DNA from: Lachnospiraceae bacterium UBA6452
GTDB lineage: Bacteria; Bacillota; Clostridia; Lachnospirales; Lachnospiraceae
Direction of reading: 5' to 3'
Length of the DNA: 10,784 nt
Assembly (NCBI GenBank): GCA_002441865.1
Contig: DJNY01000190.1
Coordinates: 1-10,784 of the forward strand
Part shown: positions 5,358-10,784 of the stretch, piece by piece
How the letters are laid out: each line of letters starts with the position of its first letter
How positions within the stretch are numbered: position 1 is the first letter of the stretch
Program-made: the position numbers and the translations under genes
Notes under the pieces: model-generated
Seen by the model: the letters and a program-made list of their open reading frames with translations, nothing else
Told to the model about the DNA's origin: nothing
Database searches by the model: none

Positions 5358-6212
5358 TCAGCCTTTAACAGCACCAACTGCCAGACCAGATACGATGTTC
5401 TTAGAAAGGATGAGGTATACGATGATAACAGGTAAAATAGAGAATGTGATCATCATGTAAACCTGACCCATATCAAACTTCAGGTAGTCAGCAGAACGAA
5501 GTGTTGCGATCAAAATAGGAAGTGTCTTCTTCTTGTCATCTGTTAAGATCAGAGCAGGTGTGAAGTAATTGTTCCAGCTTCCTACGAATGAGAAGATTGC
5601 CTGAACCGCGATAGCCGGTTTCATAAGTGGAAGAGCAATCTGGTTAAATGTTCTGAACTCGCCGGCGCCATCGATACGGGCTGCTTCCAACAGTTCCAGA
5701 GGAAGTGTACTTTCCATGTACTGCTTCATGTAGAAGAATACGGCAGGAGCTGCGATCGCAGGTACGATCAGCGGAATGAAAGAGTTCATTAAGTGCATTT
5801 TTCTCATTAACTGGATGAAACCAAGTGCAGTTACCTGTGTAGGAATCATCATGATACCGAGAATAAATGTGAACATAAATTTCTTTAATTTGAAATCATA
5901 TGCATGGATCGCATATGCAGTCATTGTTGAGAAGTATGTACTCAGCAATGCTGTGAAAGCAGCAACGATAACACTGTTAAGCAGACCGGAAAGAATCGGG
6001 ATGTTACTGCTGTGTAATAAGCTGTCTACGTTCTTCAGGGCGTTTGTACCCGGCAGAGCGCTGAAACCTTTTGTCAGGTCTGCATGAGAACGTGTTGAGT
6101 TTACAAATAATACGTAGAACCAGAACAGACACATAATAGTAATAAGAACAAGCACTACATATGAAATGACTCTTCTAGTCTTTACGTTTAAACCTTTAGA
6201 TGATGCATTCAT
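5358..6212 (-). CDS. MalG-like permease of a CUT1 sugar ABC transporter
   Basis: A 284-residue inner-membrane permease of the binding-protein-dependent (BPD) transport family. It has an N-terminal membrane segment at about 15-37, a periplasm-side stretch, then five further hydrophobic segments (about 77-100, 112-133, 145-162, 198-220 and 250-272). The EAA loop that docks on the ATPase is clear at about 174-200 (LLEAARIDGAGEF then LPLMKPA). The C-terminal SGLAVGAVKG end is typical of MalG-type subunits. The ATG has AGGAGG 7 nt upstream, overlapping the MalF-like stop codon, and the gap to that gene is only 11 nt. It is the last gene before a strong terminator. No ATPase gene is linked, as is common for CUT1 systems that share MsmK/UgpC. 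Confidence 0.95.
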   Translation of the reverse strand: MNASSKGLNVKTRRVISYVVLVLITIMCLFWFYVLFVNSTRSHADLTKGFSALPGTNALKNVDSLLHSSNIPILSGLLNSVIVAAFTALLSTYFSTMTAYAIHAYDFKLKKFMFTFILGIMMIPTQVTALGFIQLMRKMHLMNSFIPLIVPAIAAPAVFFYMKQYMESTLPLELLEAARIDGAGEFRTFNQIALPLMKPAIAVQAIFSFVGSWNNYFTPALILTDDKKKTLPILIATLRSADYLKFDMGQVYMMITFSILPVIIVYLILSKNIVSGLAVGAVKG

Positions 6213-6223
6213 ATTTTCGCCTC

Positions 6224-7138
6224 CTATTTCTCTGTTGCCTGATTCATTTTAAATACGATGACACTTAAAATACCGGTTACAATAAACAGGATAACTGAAA
6301 GCGCACCACCAAGACCGTAGTTCTTAGAATACAAGTGCTTATTCAGATACATGATCAGTGTCATTGTTGTACGAGCCGGATTACCCTGACCATTTGTTAA
6401 GATCTGTGGTACATCGTACATCTGCAGACCACCGATCAGAGATGTAACCATTACGTATACCAGAATAGGTCTTAAAAGTGGTAATGTAATCTTGAAGAAT
6501 ACCTGTGTAGATGTTGCACCGTCTACTTCGGCTGCTTCATATAAGGATGTATCAATACCTAACATACCTGCCAGTAATAAGATCGTTGTATTACCAAACC
6601 ACATTAAGAAGTTCATGAATCCAACCAGGGATCTTGCACTTCCTGCATGTGACAGGAATTTGTAAGGCTGGCTCAGGATGCCCATCTGCATCAACAGAGA
6701 GTTGATAGGACCACCATCTGAGAACAATGTAAAGAATAACATGGCAAATGCTGATGCCATGATTAAGTTCGGTAAGTAAATAACAGTTTTAAAGAACTGC
6801 TGATGTTTTAATCTCAGGCTCGGATCTGAGAACCAAGCACCAAGAAGTAAAGAAATAAGAATCTGTGGAACAAAACCGATGATCCACATGATCATTGTGT
6901 TGCCTAAGTATTTAGGCAGGTCACCTGTTGTAAACAGGGTTGCATAATTCTGTAAACCAATAAAAGTAGGTCCTACTTCTGTCAGACCGTTTTTAAAATA
7001 ATGTTCAAAGAAACTATTATAGATCGTGCTAATCAGAGGAATTAACTGAAAGATAATAAATACTACAACAAAGGGAATTAAGAAAATGTAGCCCCACCGA
7101 TTATAACGAAGAACAGTTCCGCTTTTCTTTTTAGCCAT
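6224..7138 (-). CDS. MalF-like permease of a CUT1 sugar ABC transporter
   Basis: A 304-residue membrane permease, partner of the MalG-like subunit. Six hydrophobic segments are visible (about 16-38, 82-103, 118-140, 170-194, 222-242 and 276-297). The ATPase-docking EAA loop is at about 200-224 (YEAAEVDGA then ITLPLLRP). The start was chosen at ATG 7136-7138 (MAKKKSG), with GGAGG (7150-7154) 11 nt upstream. An in-frame GTG at 7148-7150 overlaps that ribosome site and is unlikely to be used. It lies downstream of the binding-protein gene, separated by 121 nt that hold a hairpin terminator, so its expression probably depends on read-through. Substrate cannot be read from the permease itself; beta-glucoside import is inferred from the neighbouring phosphorylase gene. 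Confidence 0.95.
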   Translation of the reverse strand: MAKKKSGTVLRYNRWGYIFLIPFVVVFIIFQLIPLISTIYNSFFEHYFKNGLTEVGPTFIGLQNYATLFTTGDLPKYLGNTMIMWIIGFVPQILISLLLGAWFSDPSLRLKHQQFFKTVIYLPNLIMASAFAMLFFTLFSDGGPINSLLMQMGILSQPYKFLSHAGSARSLVGFMNFLMWFGNTTILLLAGMLGIDTSLYEAAEVDGATSTQVFFKITLPLLRPILVYVMVTSLIGGLQMYDVPQILTNGQGNPARTTMTLIMYLNKHLYSKNYGLGGALSVILFIVTGILSVIVFKMNQATEK

Positions 7139-7186
7139 ACTGTACCACACCTCCGCATGTTATTTTTCCAAACCTGTCGTTAAAAA

Positions 7187-7223
7187 AGTGCGCCTGTCCG
7201 GCTGACCGCCAAACAGGCGCACT
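7187..7223 (-). terminator. Intercistronic terminator between binding protein and permease genes
   Basis: In the minus-strand RNA, an 11-bp perfect stem (AGUGCGCCUGU/ACAGGCGCACU) encloses 15 nt that can form a small inner GGC/GCC helix. It is followed directly by UUUUUU. This is a full intrinsic terminator, placed after the lipoprotein stop and before the permease ribosome site. It should stop most transcripts after the binding-protein gene and protect its 3' end. Confidence 0.88.
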
Positions 7224-7259
7224 AGCTATTTCGCTATCTTACTATGCGATTCCTAAATC

Positions 7260-8729
7260 TTAGTATGTAAGTTCAGGATATTTTTCAGTAATAGCTGTGT
7301 AGAATGCATCAAGTGCTTCATCATATGTAGCGTAGTTGCCATCGAAGTAGCCTGTCATAGCATTCTGGAACTCTTCGTTACATCCCTGATCGTACTCTGT
7401 GATGTTAGAAAGAGAGATCTTATCAGCACCTGCACAGAACATAGCCAGTGGATTCTGTCCGCCTAATACAGGGAATGCATAAGCATCATCCTGAGCTGCT
7501 GCTTCCATAGCTGGTTTGTTGTTTACGAAGTCGCTATCAGCTTTAACGATTTCTGTCATGATTGATTCATCTGTTGTAAGTTTTCTCATGATATCTGCAA
7601 CAAGGTTAGCATTGTCTGTACCTGTAGCTGCTGCGATCCATGTACCGCCCCAGTAGAAGCCCTGAGGACCTTCACAAGCACCCCAGCCGCCTGCATTAGC
7701 GATAGAACCTTCTGTATCAGCTGCCATAGAGAAGTTGATTAACCAAGCTGGTCCAAAGTAGCAGAATACCTTTCCTTCTGGATAGAAGCCTTTGCTCCAG
7801 TCATCTGACCAAAGAGCCTGTGTTCCACAGTATCCGTTGTCAGCCATATCCTTAGAAGCATCAACCCATGCTTTGATGTTATCATCGATCTGGATCTTGC
7901 CATCAACAACCCAAGGAGTTGTTACGTTGTTAGAGTATACACGGAATGTATCGTTTGTTGTAGCTGTCATCTTGTAGCCAGCATCTTTCATTTCTGCTGC
8001 TGTAGCATTGAATGTAGCCCAGTCAGAAACCTTAGCCTGTACTGTATCTGGATCATCAGAACCGAAAACTTCTTTAGCTGCTTCACGGTTGTAGATCAGA
8101 ACACCAGGACATCCCTGCCATGAAAGACCCTTTAAGTTTCCGTCAGAATCTGTCATGATATCTTTTGTATACTGATACTGGTTAGCTAATTCAGAATCTT
8201 TGATTCCAAGATCAGCTACTGGCATACAAAGGTCTGTGTTAACATACTTTAATGCGTAGTCAGCTTCTACTAAGAACATATCAACCTTGTCATCTGCTGC
8301 TGCATCTGCATTTCCAGGAAGAGTAGCATCCAGGTTGTTCTGGTAAGCATTGTCTGTAGATGGTGTAGATGTGAATTTAACTTCAACATCACCGATCTTA
8401 CCACCTGCTAAAGCATCATCAGGATCGTTTGCTTCGTATCCCGGATAGTGATCTTTCAGACGGTTAGCGAACTCGTCGTTCCAGCAGTAAATGTTAAGAA
8501 CTTTACCTGTATCTTCCGGAAGCTCTACATCTGCTTCTTCATCTGTTGCAGCATCTGTTGCTTCATCTGTTGCAGCGTCTGTTGCATCTGTTGCTTCATC
8601 TGTTGCAGCATCTGTTGCTGCGTCTGTTGCTGCAGAATCATCTGCTGCATCGTTGCTGCTACCGCATCCTACTAAAAGAGATGCTACCATAGCTGTTGAA
8701 AGAACTACACTTAATAATTTCTTTTTCAT
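7260..8729 (-). CDS. Extracellular sugar-binding lipoprotein (CUT1 family 1 solute-binding protein)
   Basis: A 489-residue lipoprotein that captures substrate outside the cell and delivers it to the MalF/MalG-like permeases. The signal peptide is basic (MKKK) then hydrophobic, with lipobox LVGC at 19-22; Cys22 would be lipidated. Residues 33-67 are a low-complexity linker of repeated (A/E)ATD units that holds the binding domain off the membrane. The two-lobed binding domain follows from about 75 (VLNIYCWNDEF). Aromatic residues suited to sugar stacking are frequent in its C-terminal half, for example WLINF and YWGGTW. AGGAGG lies 11 nt before the ATG. It is the first gene of the transporter operon and is separated from the permeases by a terminator, consistent with excess synthesis. 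The substrate is likely cellobiose or cellodextrins from context only. Confidence 0.94.
   Translation of the reverse strand: MKKKLLSVVLSTAMVASLLVGCGSSNDAADDSAATDAATDAATDEATDATDAATDEATDAATDEEADVELPEDTGKVLNIYCWNDEFANRLKDHYPGYEANDPDDALAGGKIGDVEVKFTSTPSTDNAYQNNLDATLPGNADAAADDKVDMFLVEADYALKYVNTDLCMPVADLGIKDSELANQYQYTKDIMTDSDGNLKGLSWQGCPGVLIYNREAAKEVFGSDDPDTVQAKVSDWATFNATAAEMKDAGYKMTATTNDTFRVYSNNVTTPWVVDGKIQIDDNIKAWVDASKDMADNGYCGTQALWSDDWSKGFYPEGKVFCYFGPAWLINFSMAADTEGSIANAGGWGACEGPQGFYWGGTWIAAATGTDNANLVADIMRKLTTDESIMTEIVKADSDFVNNKPAMEAAAQDDAYAFPVLGGQNPLAMFCAGADKISLSNITEYDQGCNEEFQNAMTGYFDGNYATYDEALDAFYTAITEKYPELTY
8541..8633 (-). repeat. Tandem 12-bp repeat coding the (A/E)ATD lipoprotein linker
   Basis: Eight consecutive units code for AATD, AATD, AATD, EATD, ATD, AATD, EATD and AATD (residues 33-63), so seven units are 12 bp and one is 9 bp. 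The plus strand reads as repeated TCTGTTGC. The codons are nearly identical between units, so the tract could change length by slippage without a frame shift, because all units are multiples of 3. Confidence 0.85.
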
Positions 8730-8777
8730 TCTTTTTTTGTCCTCCTCTAAAAAATGTTTGAAATAAAGTGTTGGTTA

Positions 8778-8806
8778 ATAGTACCTTGCATTTATTAAAG
8801 TATCAC
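8778..8806 (-). promoter_or_regulatory. Possible promoter of the transporter operon
   Basis: On the minus strand, GTGATA (8801-8806), a 17-nt spacer and TACTAT (8778-8783) give a moderate 8/12 match to the vegetative consensus, about 50 nt before the lipoprotein ATG. The -35 box is one arm of a palindrome (8801-8816). Read-through from lacI is also possible because no strong terminator was seen after it. Confidence 0.4.
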
Positions 8807-8816
8807 TTGTGTGATA
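8801..8816. promoter_or_regulatory. Palindrome at the transporter promoter, possible operator
   Basis: TATCAC-TTGT-GTGATA is a perfect 6-bp inverted repeat around 4 nt, overlapping the proposed -35 box and 10 nt after the lacI stop codon. It lacks the central CG usual for LacI-family operators and differs from the 16-bp element near lacI and the phosphorylase gene. It could bind another regulator or act as a weak hairpin at the end of lacI. Confidence 0.35.
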
Positions 8817-8825
8817 TAAATGCCA

Positions 8826-9836
8826 TTATTGGCTTGCAACCGTCGCTCCCGGCAAAAGGATACCCGGTACTGTAATGGAAGTGATCTCCGTTGTACTCGG
8901 TCTCTCGATCAGGGCGATCAGTTTTTCCGCTGCCAGCATTCCCATCGTCTTGGTGTCCTGCTTGATCGTTGTCATCTTTGGTTCTATCTTCGTCGCCAGT
9001 GAAATGCCATCGTAGCCTGCCACCGAAATATCTTCCGGAATGCGGAGCCCTGCGGCTTTTATTACATTGATGCCACCATATGCAGCATAGTCGTCCGGGA
9101 ACAAAATACAGGTTGGCGGATCCGTAAGCTTTAAAAGTTCTGCCGTTGCGATCGCCGTTCTCTGGATATCCCGATAATCGGTCTCCCGGATATATTCTTT
9201 CGGAACAACAATATCATGCTGTTTCATCACTTCCCGGAAGCCTGTCAGACGCTGCCTTGTGACTGCGGAATCACGGCCGTGTATGTATGCGATCTTCGTA
9301 TGCCCCTTTTGGATGATATAAGAAACCAGATCCGTGATCCCTTTCTTATTATCGGAAGCAATACTGATGCGGTTGGGAAATACCCTGTCGATCGTCACGA
9401 CCGGAAGGTTACTTTCGATCAGTTCGATCACTTCGGGATCTTCAAAGTTGACACATGCAATGACAACTCCGTCGAAGCCCCTGTAACGGCTGTGCTCCAG
9501 ATAAGACATTCTGTCTTTTCTCTGCTTATTGCAATTAAGGAATGTGATATCGTATCCCTGCGCCTCTGCCGTGACCTTAAAGCTGTCAAGCAGATGTGAA
9601 AAGTAGTTGTGTGTCAGACCACTGTGTGCTTCTTCCACAAACAGGACACCGATGTTAAATGTCTTATTTGTTTTTAATGCTCTGGCAACTGAATTGGGGA
9701 AATACCCCATATCCTTCGCTACCTTCTTAATATGTAGCTTTGTCTCCTCGCTGATGTCTCTGTGTCCATTCAGTGCTTTACTGACTGTGGCAACGGAAAC
9801 GTGGCAAGCAGCAGCTATATCTTTCATGGATACCAT
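8826..9836 (-). CDS. LacI-family transcriptional regulator
   Basis: A 336-residue regulator. The N-terminal helix-turn-helix is at about 4-24 (MKDIAAACHVS then VATVSKALNG), the hinge helix at 48-57 (NSVARALKTN) with L54 placed to wedge into the operator centre, and a periplasmic-binding-protein-like sugar-sensing domain at 60-330 (for example D162 in IASDNKKG, and PDDYAAYG near 247-254). The start is set at ATG 9834-9836, with AGGAG 5 nt upstream. A longer reading from TTG at 9851 would include the ribosome site. It stands upstream of the transporter genes on the same strand and divergent from the phosphorylase gene. A 16-bp element just after its own predicted start point recurs at the phosphorylase gene, so it probably represses both. 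The inducer is likely a beta-glucoside or a product of it, inferred from context. Confidence 0.94.
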   Translation of the reverse strand: MVSMKDIAAACHVSVATVSKALNGHRDISEETKLHIKKVAKDMGYFPNSVARALKTNKTFNIGVLFVEEAHSGLTHNYFSHLLDSFKVTAEAQGYDITFLNCNKQRKDRMSYLEHSRYRGFDGVVIACVNFEDPEVIELIESNLPVVTIDRVFPNRISIASDNKKGITDLVSYIIQKGHTKIAYIHGRDSAVTRQRLTGFREVMKQHDIVVPKEYIRETDYRDIQRTAIATAELLKLTDPPTCILFPDDYAAYGGINVIKAAGLRIPEDISVAGYDGISLATKIEPKMTTIKQDTKTMGMLAAEKLIALIERPSTTEITSITVPGILLPGATVASQ

Positions 9837-9866
9837 GTCTTCTCCTCTCAAAGGAAAACATGAAAA

Positions 9867-9882
9867 TTACTTAATCGTTTTC
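9867..9882. promoter_or_regulatory. Probable LacI operator, copy 1 (lacI leader)
   Basis: TTACTTAATCGTTTTC is identical over 16 bp to the copy at 10153-10168. It is an imperfect palindrome around a central CG, as in LacI-family operators. It lies directly downstream of the predicted lacI start point (near 9884), a position suited to autorepression. Confidence 0.65.
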
Positions 9883-9890
9883 GCCTTTTT

Positions 9891-9919
9891 AATATATTAC
9901 AATTTGGATATTTTGGCAA
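9891..9919 (-). promoter_or_regulatory. Sigma-A promoter of the lacI-type gene
   Basis: On the minus strand, TTGCCA (9914-9919), a 17-nt spacer and TATATT (9891-9896) match the vegetative consensus at 10 of 12 positions. Transcription should start near 9884, giving a leader of about 48 nt that contains operator copy 1. Confidence 0.75.
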
Positions 9920-10094
9920 TGGTTTTTTCATTTTTTTTGTATAGTTTCTATATTTTTGGTAGTATTTCACAATTTTAGCAATCCGTTTTTGAACAGTTCA
10001 TACACAGTTCGTTTACATTTTGTTCACATTTATTCTATTCCATTTTCTTCTGTATTACAACCATTAAAATAAGTTTGTTTTTGCCAGCTTTTGC
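9920..10094. other. Divergent intergenic region between lacI and the phosphorylase gene
   Basis: This is the middle of a 371-bp A/T-rich gap with no coding region on either strand. It holds long T-tracts (around 9923-9940) and, at 9991-10010, GAACAGTTC (a perfect palindrome with a central A) followed by a second ACAGTTC exactly 11 bp after the first; a further GTTC occurs at 10022. These could be a site for an activator upstream of the phosphorylase promoter. Nothing else was recognised. Confidence 0.4.
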
Positions 10095-10123
10095 TTGCTT
10101 TTATTCTTGGCATTGAGTATAAT
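10095..10123 (+). promoter_or_regulatory. Sigma-A promoter of the cellobiose phosphorylase gene
   Basis: TTGCTT (10095-10100), a 17-nt spacer and a perfect TATAAT (10118-10123). The expected start is near 10130, giving a leader of about 78 nt. The weak -35 box fits a promoter that needs help or strong induction. A small palindrome, AAGATT-TCAA-AATCTT (10134-10149), lies at the start of the transcript. Confidence 0.75.
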
Positions 10124-10152
10124 TTTGTCTGTAAAGATTTCAAAATCTTGTC

Positions 10153-10168
10153 TTACTTAATCGTTTTC
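10153..10168. promoter_or_regulatory. Probable LacI operator, copy 2 (phosphorylase leader)
   Basis: Identical 16-bp copy of the element at 9867-9882, in the same orientation on the plus strand. It sits about 23-38 nt downstream of the predicted start point, where a bound repressor would block elongation or, together with copy 1 (286 bp away), form a DNA loop. Confidence 0.65.
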
Positions 10169-10207
10169 TAAGTTTTCGCAAATTTAAATTACGAAAGGAC
10201 TAGAATT

Positions 10208-10784
10208 ATGAAATTTGGTTATTTTGATGATGACAGAAGAGAATATGTCATCACATCTCCAAGAACTCCATACCCATGGATCAACTACTTAGGAACACAG
10301 GGGTTCTTCTCTCTGATCTCCAATACAGCAGGCGGCTACAGCTTCTACAAGGATGCACGTCTTCGCCGTATCACACGTTATCGTTATAATAATGTACCGA
10401 TCGATATGGGAGGCCGTTACTTCTATATTAATGAAAACGGTACGATCTGGAATCCGGGCTGGTCTCCGGTCAAGACAGAGCTTGACTCTTATGAATGCCG
10501 TCACGGTATGGGCTACACCATTATCACCGGTAAGAAGAATGATCTGAAAGCAGAAGTTACTTTCTTCGTACCGCAGAATTACGACGGTGAAGTACAGCAG
10601 GTTGTTCTGACAAACGAAAGCTCCCAGGAAAAAGAATTCACACTGTATTCTTTTGCAGAGTGGTGTTTATGGGACGCACAGGATGACTGCACAAACTTCC
10701 AGAGAAATTTCTCTACAGGACGTGTTGAAGTAGTTGGTTCTACTGTATATCACAAGACAGAGTACAGAGACAGACGTAATCACT
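10208..10784 (+). CDS. cbp: Cellobiose phosphorylase (GH94), N-terminal part, cut by window edge
   Basis: The first 192 residues of an enzyme whose family runs to roughly 800. Cellobiose phosphorylase splits cellobiose with inorganic phosphate into alpha-glucose 1-phosphate and glucose in the cytoplasm, saving ATP compared with hydrolysis. The sequence follows the clostridial enzyme closely as I remember it: [29 protein letters not shown] (19-31), [15 protein letters not shown] (33-47), [20 protein letters not shown] (50-69) and the segment near 162-192 ending [12 protein letters not shown]. This part is the N-terminal beta-sandwich domain; the catalytic Asp and phosphate-binding residues lie in the missing barrel domain and could not be checked. 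The ATG has AAAGGA 8 nt upstream. A related beta-glucan phosphorylase of the same family is possible but less likely. Confidence 0.92.
   Translation, partial: MKFGYFDDDRREYVITSPRTPYPWINYLGTQGFFSLISNTAGGYSFYKDARLRRITRYRYNNVPIDMGGRYFYINENGTIWNPGWSPVKTELDSYECRHGMGYTIITGKKNDLKAEVTFFVPQNYDGEVQQVVLTNESSQEKEFTLYSFAEWCLWDAQDDCTNFQRNFSTGRVEVVGSTVYHKTEYRDRRNH

Noticed and set aside
8541..8633. Possible CRISPR array
   Set aside because: The units are 12 bp with no spacers between them and lie inside a coding region.
8448..8766. Cys/Ser/Ala-rich plus-strand reading frames opposite the lipoprotein linker
   Set aside because: They are the complement of the repeated Ala-Thr-Asp codons of a clear lipoprotein gene; no ribosome site fits, and the low complexity comes from the repeat.
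9837..9851. TTG start of the LacI-type regulator at 9851
   Set aside because: It would include the ribosome site that serves ATG 9834-9836; family proteins begin close to the helix-turn-helix.
10124..10207. Riboswitch in the phosphorylase leader
   Set aside because: The leader is about 78 nt, A/T-rich, with one 6-bp hairpin and the operator; no conserved riboswitch core or terminator/antiterminator pair is visible.
10289..10504. 71-residue minus-strand reading frame under the phosphorylase gene
   Set aside because: It lies opposite a clear GH94 coding frame and has no recognised ribosome site or family features.
1..10784. Insertion sequences, phage genes, toxin-antitoxin pairs or defence systems
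   Set aside because: No transposase, integrase, nuclease or toxin-like protein and no terminal repeats were found; apart from the candidate RNA and small protein, the region is ordinary chromosomal content.

Overview
The window looks like chromosome of a low-to-moderate-GC, spore-forming Firmicute of the Lachnospiraceae type. The signs are strong AGGAGG-type ribosome binding sites, textbook sigma-A promoters, a CUT1 sugar ABC transporter with an Asp/Thr-rich lipoprotein and no ATPase of its own, a YesL-family membrane protein, a DUF1700 (HAAS) protein, and a GH94 enzyme whose N-terminus resembles clostridial cellobiose phosphorylase. The genus cannot be fixed from sequence alone. Nearly everything lies on the minus strand; the GH94 gene at the right edge and a candidate small RNA are the exceptions.

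Layout, left to right. 1-112: a tRNA operon on the minus strand, tRNA-Pro(UGG) followed by the 5' end of a tRNA-Gly cut by the window edge, driven by a perfect-consensus sigma-A promoter (147-175). 206-3493: a four-gene minus-strand housekeeping operon (THUMP/RlmL-type rRNA methyltransferase, cell-wall amidase, RdgB nucleotide pyrophosphatase, YfcE-type phosphoesterase). Each junction is a 4-nt ATGA/GTGA overlap, and the first gene appears to be transcribed without a leader. 3578-3733: a 51-residue Asn/Lys/Gln-rich protein with a forespore (sigma-G)-like promoter. 3845-3978: a plus-strand, non-coding transcription unit with an excellent sigma-A promoter, two hairpins and three exposed CCCC motifs, the best candidate for something undescribed. 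3996-5204: DUF1700 and YesL-family membrane proteins, two genes in one operon.

5313-10784: the carbohydrate region. A LacI-family regulator (8826-9836), a sugar-binding lipoprotein (7260-8729) and two MalF/MalG-like permeases (7138-6224, 6212-5358) run on the minus strand and end at a cUUCGg terminator. A further hairpin terminator sits between the lipoprotein and permease genes, as expected if the binding protein is made in excess. Divergent from lacI, a cellobiose phosphorylase gene (10208 onward) runs off the right edge. An identical 16-bp sequence lies just downstream of the predicted start points of both lacI and the phosphorylase gene, which suggests one LacI-type operator controlling both.

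Inferred logic: the transporter imports a beta-glucoside oligosaccharide, probably cellobiose or cellodextrin, using a shared MsmK/UgpC-type ATPase encoded elsewhere. The phosphorylase splits it with phosphate into glucose 1-phosphate and glucose. The LacI regulator represses itself and the phosphorylase gene until sugar is present. The substrate is inferred from context and was not read directly from the transporter sequence.
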